From an uncultured Phycisphaeraceae bacterium (lineage in GTDB: Bacteria; Planctomycetota; Phycisphaerae; Phycisphaerales; UBA1924), in the NCBI GenBank assembly GCA_937899905.1, contig CALCCF010000073.1, positions 1 to 64,000 of the forward strand: DNA of 64,000 bases. The letters run 5' to 3'. This document shows positions 58,783 through 64,000 of this stretch, in pieces. Made by a program: the position numbers and the translations under genes. How positions within the stretch are numbered: position 1 is the stretch's first letter; every line of letters starts with the position of its first letter. Below the pieces are notes generated by a model. It made no database searches. It was not told the origin of the DNA and was given only the letters and a program-made list of their open reading frames with translations.

Positions 58783-59490
58783 ATGAGTACCCAGCTCCAA
58801 CGCGCTCTGGAAGCATGCAAGCCCGAGAGATCCCCCGTGGCAAGAGCAAACCACACCGCTCCAGATGAGGCCAAGCTCGCGTACCGCGCGCTGCTGAAGC
58901 GTTCGAGGGACGTGCTCGTGCGCATGAGGTTCCTGGCGCAACCGATCGACAGCCACATGACGCCCTTCCGGCGATGCGCCGGCGCCTCGACGCAACTTGT
59001 CTGGTTCGAGCAGCGGAGGAACCGCGAGACCGCGGGACCGATCGAGTTCACGATCAACCTCGACCTGTTCGTCCACGAGATGGCGCCCGAGGTCGATCGA
59101 CTGGATCCCCCATGGGGCGAGTACCAGGGGCGCGCGAGGATCGGCAGGCTCTTGGATGAGCCTGGCGACTCGTGGTGGACGCTCTCGGGCGAGCCCGACC
59201 TCGAAGACCTCTGGAAGCGGATCGAGCGCATCCTCCGCGGCCCCGTGTCAGAGTGGTCGGAGCAGGCGACGACCATCGAAGGCCTGAAGGCGCTCGCTCG
59301 ATCACCGCTCTACACGCAGTCGTTTTCCAGCAATGAATTCGTTCGGTGGGCCGAAGCTAGCACCCCGCATCAAACGCGTTCTGAAAACACAGAAAGTCGA
59401 ACAGATCCAAAGACCCCGAAGCGTCGCAATCCGCCGAGGGATCGCCGCTATCGAAGAGATTCTGGAACTCGAGGAAATCGAAGATGGTGA
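58783..59490 (+). CDS. DUF4304-like protein, C-terminus reading into the next gene
   Basis: A 235-residue frame. Residues about 30-170 look like a DUF4304 domain (VRMRFLAQPIDSHMTPFRRC, EFTINLDLFVHEM, SWWTLSGEPDLEDLWKRIER), a family of unknown function often found in isolated genes. The last 45 residues or so are antisense to the dockerin coding end of the neighbouring gene (134-base overlap) and are very Arg/Pro-rich, so the natural end is probably lost. The ATG has no ribosome-binding site, and the REP palindrome ends two bases before it. The N-terminal 25 residues may not be native. It may be a decaying gene. Confidence 0.5.
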   Translation: MSTQLQRALEACKPERSPVARANHTAPDEAKLAYRALLKRSRDVLVRMRFLAQPIDSHMTPFRRCAGASTQLVWFEQRRNRETAGPIEFTINLDLFVHEMAPEVDRLDPPWGEYQGRARIGRLLDEPGDSWWTLSGEPDLEDLWKRIERILRGPVSEWSEQATTIEGLKALARSPLYTQSFSSNEFVRWAEASTPHQTRSENTESRTDPKTPKRRNPPRDRRYRRDSGTRGNRRW

Positions 59491-61714
59491 GCCGCCCATC
59501 GCCGTCGAGGTCGGCGTAGCAGCCGCCGGTGACCTCGAGCACGGGCGGGGGCATCAGCGTCACGGGCCGAGTTCCCGCGTCGTCGACGGTGATCGTGATC
59601 TCGGCCAGCCCGCCATCGCTGAATGACGACGCGGTCAGGTCGAACTCCCAGATGCCGCCGCCCAGCGACTGGGCCGCGCCAACGTCGATGCTGGGCGCGC
59701 CCGCGATCGAGATCTGAGGCTCCGCCGCGCTCATGCCCGCGGCGTTACCCTGCCAGTCGCGCAGCTCGATGCGCAGCGTCGACGTCTCACCACCGCCGAT
59801 GACCGGCGGGTCGAGCTCGGTCTCGCTCCGCACCGCGTCGGCCAGGCCAACCAGGTCGACCCGCCAGTCGTCGAACAGGTCGCGCAGCTGGAACACCGGG
59901 TCCGGATCGCCGCGGCTGGCGAACGCGACGTTGAAGTTCATGAAGTAGTCGCCCGCGCCGCAGCCCGGGCCGGGGGCGAGCGTTCCGCCCTCTGGACCGA
60001 CAACGTTGCCGATGACCGTGAGGTTGCCGCCCGTCGTGCCGACGAGCTCGTCGAAGCCGTCGCCCGTCAGGTCGGCCAGCTCGAAGTTCAGCGGGAGCAG
60101 CCCGGTGCCCACCGTGTCCACCAGTTCGAGCGTGCCCGCGTCGATCCGGTACACCAGGAGGTCGGCCGACAGGTCGCTCACGCGGACGACGACCTCGGTC
60201 GCGTCCGGGCTCGACACGCGGCCGACGTTCGCCCAGTTCGGCGAGCGCGGCACCGACGCGGTGACCTGCGTAAACGCCGCGCCCTCGAGGCTCGCGACGA
60301 CCACCTCGCTCCGCGTGCGGCTGACGCCCACCAGGTCGTCGTCGCCATCGCCGTCCATGTCGGCGGCCTGCAGCACGGTGCCGTCCATGTTGGTGATGCC
60401 CACCGGCCCCAGCGCGATGCCGCCCGCGCCATCGTTGAGCACCGCCGCGACGAGGCCGGAGTTGGTCACGTACGCGACGTCATCGAGGCCGTCGCCGTTC
60501 AGGTCTCCCACGGCCCATTGCCTGGGTGAGCCCGCGAACGCGAACGTCTCGATGTTGAAGTTGCCAGCGCCGTCATTGCGGAGCAGCGCCGCGTCGCCAC
60601 CAGAGCCCGCGCCTACGAACAAGTCCGTCGGCCCGCCATCGCCGTCGAGGTCGATCGCCAGCAACGCTCCCGGCACGATGTCGAGATCGGTCGACACCGG
60701 GTCGTCGAACACGCCCGAGCCATCGCCGATGCTCACCGCGATCGCGCCCGCGAGGCCGTCGTGGACGACCAGATCCGCGATGCCGTCGCCCGTCGCGTCG
60801 GCGACCAGCACGCGGTCGGCCGTCCCGCCGGTGGGGGCCGACCGCGGATCGAGCAGCACCGGCATGGTGCCGAGCGTTTCGCCGCCGAGGTTGTCTCGGA
60901 TCCGCAGTGCGCTGCCGCTCGACTCCGAGCTGATCACATCGGCGAACCCATCGCCATTGACATCGCCCAGCGCGATGTCACGCGCCACACCGATCGACTG
61001 GTAGATGCCGTTGCAGGCGTCGGTATCGCCCGTGCGCGCGATCATCATGTACCCGATGTCGGCGCTCTTGAGGAACCCGACCGGCGGCGTGCCGCACGGC
61101 ACGGGCAATGGCGTGCAGGAGCACCGCGCATCGCCACCGATCGCCTGCGCCGCCTCCATGCCCGCCATCAGCTTCTCGGCCAGGTCGCCCGGCGTCGCGA
61201 TGATCGCCGCGACCGCGTCATCCACAACTGCCGGCCCCGTGAGCAGGTTGCCCTGCACGGCGTAGAAGATGCCGTCGTCCATGCCCGTCAGCTCGCCCGT
61301 CGAGCCGCCCGCCCACGCACCGGCGCTGGTGCCGCTGAACGTGCCCGTGCCGCCGGTGACATCGACGATGCCGTACTGCCGCGTCTGGTGGCCCGTATCG
61401 AACGTCGAGAGGTCGGCAAAGATCTCCGCCGGCGTCAGCCCCTGCGCCAGCCCGTTGCGGATGCGAACGCGGTTGCGGCCGCTCGAGTCCACGAAGCTCT
61501 GGGCCGTCGCCGCTCCCACGCCCGTGATGATCACCGGCGTGTTGGCCCGCAAGTCGAAGCCCGTGAGGCACGTCGCCGAGCCCAGCGCGATCTCGCCGGT
61601 ACGTGTGTCGACCAGCAGGATCGACCACGTGGCGTTCGCGGTGCCGGCAGCGGACAGCAGTGCGGTGGCCGAGGCCAGGGCGAGGGTGTGATAACGACGG
61701 GCAAACAAGGCCAT
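59357..61714 (-). CDS. exported DUF1028/FG-GAP protein with GC-type dockerin
   Basis: A 785-residue secreted protein. After a signal peptide (HTLALASATALLSAAGTANA) comes a DUF1028 domain (about 27-230: TWSILLVDTRTGEIALGSAT, SFVDSSGRNRVRIRNGLAQG, Ntn-hydrolase-like). Then come at least six FG-GAP/VCBS repeats with calcium-binding D-x-N/D-G-D loops (ALGDVNGDGFADV, AVGDLNGDGLDDV, ELADLTGDGFDEL), a beta-sandwich of about 150 residues, and two dockerin repeats (YADLDGDGRLTIFDFLEFQN and a second with SGSLDLFDFL) ending DAGC. The second of two adjacent ATGs is used, six bases after GGAGG. It would act at the cell surface or outside. Confidence 0.9.
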   Translation of the reverse strand: MALFARRYHTLALASATALLSAAGTANATWSILLVDTRTGEIALGSATCLTGFDLRANTPVIITGVGAATAQSFVDSSGRNRVRIRNGLAQGLTPAEIFADLSTFDTGHQTRQYGIVDVTGGTGTFSGTSAGAWAGGSTGELTGMDDGIFYAVQGNLLTGPAVVDDAVAAIIATPGDLAEKLMAGMEAAQAIGGDARCSCTPLPVPCGTPPVGFLKSADIGYMMIARTGDTDACNGIYQSIGVARDIALGDVNGDGFADVISSESSGSALRIRDNLGGETLGTMPVLLDPRSAPTGGTADRVLVADATGDGIADLVVHDGLAGAIAVSIGDGSGVFDDPVSTDLDIVPGALLAIDLDGDGGPTDLFVGAGSGGDAALLRNDGAGNFNIETFAFAGSPRQWAVGDLNGDGLDDVAYVTNSGLVAAVLNDGAGGIALGPVGITNMDGTVLQAADMDGDGDDDLVGVSRTRSEVVVASLEGAAFTQVTASVPRSPNWANVGRVSSPDATEVVVRVSDLSADLLVYRIDAGTLELVDTVGTGLLPLNFELADLTGDGFDELVGTTGGNLTVIGNVVGPEGGTLAPGPGCGAGDYFMNFNVAFASRGDPDPVFQLRDLFDDWRVDLVGLADAVRSETELDPPVIGGGETSTLRIELRDWQGNAAGMSAAEPQISIAGAPSIDVGAAQSLGGGIWEFDLTASSFSDGGLAEITITVDDAGTRPVTLMPPPVLEVTGGCYADLDGDGRLTIFDFLEFQNLFDSGDPSADCDASGSLDLFDFLCFQNAFDAGC

Positions 61715-61831
61715 AGCCATCCTCCGTGCACGATTCTGGGCGGTGGTTCGGCCCCCTGGAAAGTCCAAAGCGGCCGATGGGGCGGGTCCGCTACAGCGTA
61801 CCACAAACCCCGCTTCGAGCCAACGCGATAT

Positions 61832-61849
61832 CCCCGCGCGGCAGCGGGG
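61832..61849. repeat. isolated REP-like palindrome
   Basis: CCCCGC and GCGGGG form a perfect six-base stem with a GCGGCA loop. The flanks (GATAT before, CTCATACC after) recall those of the REP elements at 58149 and 58744 (CCATA before, CTCGTTGG after), so it may be a shorter relative. It lies between the dockerin gene start and the TPR-YggX gene. Confidence 0.45.
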
Positions 61850-61916
61850 CTCATACCATGGCATTCGCCCCGGTGAGATGACCGGACGCCCTTCAAGAAC
61901 CACGAAAGAGGCCGCC

Positions 61917-62552
61917 ATGGACCTTGAGACCCGCATCGCCCAGTTCGAGAACATGTGCCGGGAGGACCCGGAAAACGACATGGCCCACTTCTCGCTCGCC
62001 GGTGCCTACGCCCAGGCCGGCCGCCCCGAGGACGCCGCCGCCAGCTACATGCGGTGCATCGAGCTCAACCCCGACATGAGCAAGGCCTTCCAGCTCGCCG
62101 GCGAGCAGCTCATCGAGGCGGGCAAGACCGAGGACGCCGCCGAACTGCTGACCACCGGCTTCACCAGCGCCAGCCAACGCGGCGACCGCATGCCCGCCAA
62201 CGCCATGAAGGACATGCTCGAGAAGCTCGGCACGCCCGTCCCCGAGGTCGAGGTGAAGAAGCCCACCGAGGCCGAGCTGGCCGAGGGCGACTTCATCTGC
62301 CAGCGCACCGGCAAGCGCGGCCACCAGCTACCACGGCCGCCCTTCAAGGGCCCGATTGGCCAGTGGATCTTCGAGAACATCAGCAAGCAGACCTGGGAAG
62401 ACTGGATCGGCCAGGGCACCAAGGTCATCAACGAGCTGCGCCTCGACCTCAGCCAGGACAAGGACGCCGAGGCCTACGACCAGCACATGTACGAGTACCT
62501 CGGCATCGACGAGTCCATGCTCGCCGAGTTCCAGAGCCAGTCCGCGTCCTAA
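61917..62552 (+). CDS. TPR protein fused to a YggX-like (Fe(II)-trafficking) domain
   Basis: A 211-residue protein. The first 95 residues form two to three TPR units (ENMCREDPENDMAHFSLAGA, GRPEDAAASYMRCIELNPDM, AGKTEDAAELLTTGF). After a Pro/Glu linker, the last 80 residues match YggX: FICQRTGKRGHQLPRPPFKG then GQWIFENISKQTWEDWIGQG and INELRLDLSQDKDAEAYDQH, with the single conserved cysteine in FICQ corresponding to the FCTFLQ of YggX. YggX proteins protect iron-sulfur clusters from oxidants. AAGAGG precedes the ATG. The stop overlaps the convergent ATPase stop by four bases. Confidence 0.85.
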   Translation: MDLETRIAQFENMCREDPENDMAHFSLAGAYAQAGRPEDAAASYMRCIELNPDMSKAFQLAGEQLIEAGKTEDAAELLTTGFTSASQRGDRMPANAMKDMLEKLGTPVPEVEVKKPTEAELAEGDFICQRTGKRGHQLPRPPFKGPIGQWIFENISKQTWEDWIGQGTKVINELRLDLSQDKDAEAYDQHMYEYLGIDESMLAEFQSQSAS

Positions 62553-63136
62553 GCCGACTCGTACCGGTCGTACATCTCGAACAGCACGCCCCGCAACGAC
62601 TCTGGCCCATTGGCGAGCATACGCGCGAGTTCTGCTGATGTGGGGCTCGCGCCGGGCTCCAATCGTTCGATGATGATTCTTGCCAGCTCCGGCGACACCG
62701 ATCTTGTGTGTAACTTCGGTAACCCAAGATCCACGTGCGTCGTCACGATCGGCACGACACCGCGCAATCGAAGCCACTTCCGTGCCGCTGCCCAGCCTGC
62801 GCGAGTTAGCACGTGTGCCCCATCGATGAACGCGATCGACCCTCGCCCCGCACCACCAAGCCGCGGCGCACGCGTCCGAGTCGCCGACAGCCCACGCTCG
62901 AGCGCACAACGGTGCAGGTGAACCAGCAGCGTTGTCTTCCCGCTGCCCATCGGGCCCTCGATCTGACCGCCGCCGGCTTCCAGCGCCCGATCGAGCAGCG
63001 ACTCGACCCACGCCGACCGCTCATCGCCCTCCTCATCAAGGAACGGAATCACCCCCGGCTGCACGCACTGTACCGCAAACGGATTCGCCGGCTTTCCGGT
63101 CCCCAGCGGCTTGCGACCCGTCGCGGCAGCGGTCAT
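62549..63136 (-). CDS. small P-loop ATPase of a planctomycete-type family
   Basis: A 195-residue protein. It begins NPFAVQCVQPGVIPFLDEEG, then the Walker A EGPMGSGKTTLLVHLH at about 58-73 and Walker B SIAFIDGAH at about 105, and later VVPIVTTHVDLGLPKLH. I recall similar short ATPases with an NPF...PG lead in other planctomycetes, function unknown; that memory is not checked. The ATG overlaps the stop of the arrestin-like gene (ATGA), so translation is coupled. A longer reading upstream overlaps that gene entirely and is rejected. Confidence 0.75.
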   Translation of the reverse strand: MTAAATGRKPLGTGKPANPFAVQCVQPGVIPFLDEEGDERSAWVESLLDRALEAGGGQIEGPMGSGKTTLLVHLHRCALERGLSATRTRAPRLGGAGRGSIAFIDGAHVLTRAGWAAARKWLRLRGVVPIVTTHVDLGLPKLHTRSVSPELARIIIERLEPGASPTSAELARMLANGPESLRGVLFEMYDRYESA

Positions 63137-63498
63137 AACAATTCGATCCGTTGCGTGTGCTTTGTGTCCAGCGCCATGGGCCGATCGAGCCGAACGCGCA
63201 TCTCCCAGAACAGCTTGATGAGCGGCCCGTTGTAGCTCGCCGGCGCGAGCGGCGCCTCGAACTCGAATGGGAACTCGCTGACGCCCACCGGCAACTCGGG
63301 CCCCTGACCGATCTCCATCTCCAGCGGCTTCTGGCGATCGCGATCGCCCCGGCCCGACGTCTCCCACCGAAGCTCCAGCATCACACGCCGGATCTTGATC
63401 GGCTTGGTCGCGTCGATGCGCACGACACCGGTCACCGGTGTGCCACGCAGTAGCGTGCTGCCGCCCTCGATCTCGATATCAAACTGCGTCGCACTCAC
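63133..63498 (-). CDS. arrestin-like beta-sandwich protein
   Basis: A 121-residue all-beta protein. The pattern FDIEIEGGSTLLRGTPVTGV, IKIRRVMLELRWETSG and VGVSEFPFEFEAPLAPASYN, with a final basic strand WEMRVRLDRPMALD, is like one arrestin domain (as in Spo0M and related bacterial proteins). No enzyme motif is present. It starts with an ATG that overlaps the stop of the partial upstream gene (ATGA), and its stop overlaps the ATPase start, so three genes form one tight unit. It may be the second half of a two-domain arrestin pair. Confidence 0.7.
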   Translation of the reverse strand: MSATQFDIEIEGGSTLLRGTPVTGVVRIDATKPIKIRRVMLELRWETSGRGDRDRQKPLEMEIGQGPELPVGVSEFPFEFEAPLAPASYNGPLIKLFWEMRVRLDRPMALDTKHTQRIELL

Positions 63499-64000
63499 GC
63501 CGCACCGCCCTGGCCCATCGCCCCATCAACCGACCCGCCAACCGCCGGCCGATCGCTGAACACGCCGCCCAAGTCCTCATCCATGCGCAGCACCAGCACG
63601 ATCGGATACACGTCGAACAGGTACTCCCCGGTGTGCTCGTGATCCGGCGGGAACACGCGCCGCACACGCAGCTCCCAGCGGATCTCATTGTTGCCTCCCG
63701 TGAACGAGTGCATCGCGTCCTCGGGGATCTGGACGTCGAACTCGAACACGTCCCCCGGTCCGACACGCTGCAAGCCGGTCGCCTCGAACACCGGCACGTC
63801 GACGACCTCTTCGGTTGCCGTCGTGCTGCTCGAACCCTGCCTATACGTCGCGCGCTCCTGGCACACCAGCGAGACATGGATCGAAGACAGCGCCCCGCCC
63901 TTCTTAAACCGCACCAGGCCCTGCACCGTCTCGCCCGGGCACACCGGGTCGGCTGACAGTTCCACCACGATCGGCCGACGCCACGCCCGGAACCCTCCGA
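63495..64000 (-). CDS. C-terminal part of an arrestin-like protein (5' end beyond the window)
   Basis: The frame is open to the end of the window (GFRAWRRPIVVELSADPVCP is the first visible stretch) and ends at 63495, so the start is missing. The visible 167 residues are all-beta: GETVQGLVRFKKGGALSSIH, SLVCQERATYRQGSS, then GPGDVFEFDVQIPEDAMHSF and EIRWELRVRRVFPPDHEH, the arrestin fold pattern in which the EIRWELRVR strand is diagnostic. A GTG near 63968 could be an internal start but the upstream frame continues without interruption. The last residues are Gly/Ala-rich. It overlaps the next gene by four bases. Confidence 0.7.
   Translation of the reverse strand, partial: GGFRAWRRPIVVELSADPVCPGETVQGLVRFKKGGALSSIHVSLVCQERATYRQGSSSTTATEEVVDVPVFEATGLQRVGPGDVFEFDVQIPEDAMHSFTGGNNEIRWELRVRRVFPPDHEHTGEYLFDVYPIVLVLRMDEDLGGVFSDRPAVGGSVDGAMGQGGAA

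Noticed and set aside
62549-63367. A longer start for the small P-loop ATPase
   Set aside because: The extension would overlap the arrestin-like gene along 230 bases and adds a biased Arg/Gly-rich sequence; the ATG overlapping the preceding stop (ATGA) is far better.

Overview
The window looks like a chromosomal segment of a planctomycete, most likely of the Phycisphaerales. The sequence is strongly GC-rich. It encodes three secreted proteins ending in the paired D-x-D-G-D / FDFLxFQNxFDAG module (GC-type dockerin) and one PEP-CTERM-type protein. It also has a planctomycete-style ECF sigma factor paired with a large Ser/Thr kinase, and a small P-loop ATPase with an NPF...PG N-terminus that I associate with planctomycetes. 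There is no rRNA, phage, CRISPR array or plasmid backbone. The assignment is inference from gene content; no marker gene could be aligned.

Layout. 1-6.5 kb is housekeeping: a Gfo/Idh/MocA oxidoreductase, thioredoxin, dihydropteroate synthase, a large exported DUF3352-like protein, two small membrane proteins and a Bcp peroxiredoxin. 6.5-12.7 kb holds the PEP-CTERM protein, the sigma factor-kinase pair and a DMT transporter. 12.8-16.5 kb has a ChaN-like lipoprotein, a Nudix hydrolase, rpoZ-coaC, a DUF3553-like protein and a small coiled-coil gene with a good terminator. At 16.4-17.3 kb a lower-GC gene is flanked by two copies of a terminator-containing repeat. 17.3-22.2 kb is a cheB-cheW-cheR-cheA operon with no receptor or flagellar genes nearby, followed by tRNA-Leu(GAG).

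23.7-35.4 kb is the most unusual block. It has three consecutive SPFH (HflK/HflC/prohibitin-like) genes, an ABC ATPase with a long acidic tail, a multi-spanning permease and a large TPR-like exported protein, tightly spaced and partly overlapping. A second ABC-2 permease is divergent at the left edge. I read it as an SPFH-scaffolded ABC export or membrane-organising system of unknown substrate.

35.4-46.7 kb carries purC, a GH10-fold protein without recognisable catalytic glutamates, a ComEA-like HhH protein, mfd, a sodium symporter with its DUF4212 partner, an OprP-like porin and an atypical SDR. 47-52 kb has a GxxExxY-family protein with a GHGG/GRG-rich head and an acidic tail, a cysteine desulfurase, and a DUF4190-like/MlaF/MlaD set with no MlaE. 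52-62 kb holds the three dockerin proteins (an animal-type haem peroxidase, a small adhesin-like protein and a DUF1028/FG-GAP protein), a YHS protein, a thiolase, and a RAYT transposase bracketed by inverted REP-like palindromes. The right end has a TPR-YggX fusion and an overlapping operon of two arrestin-like proteins and the small ATPase, running off the window.
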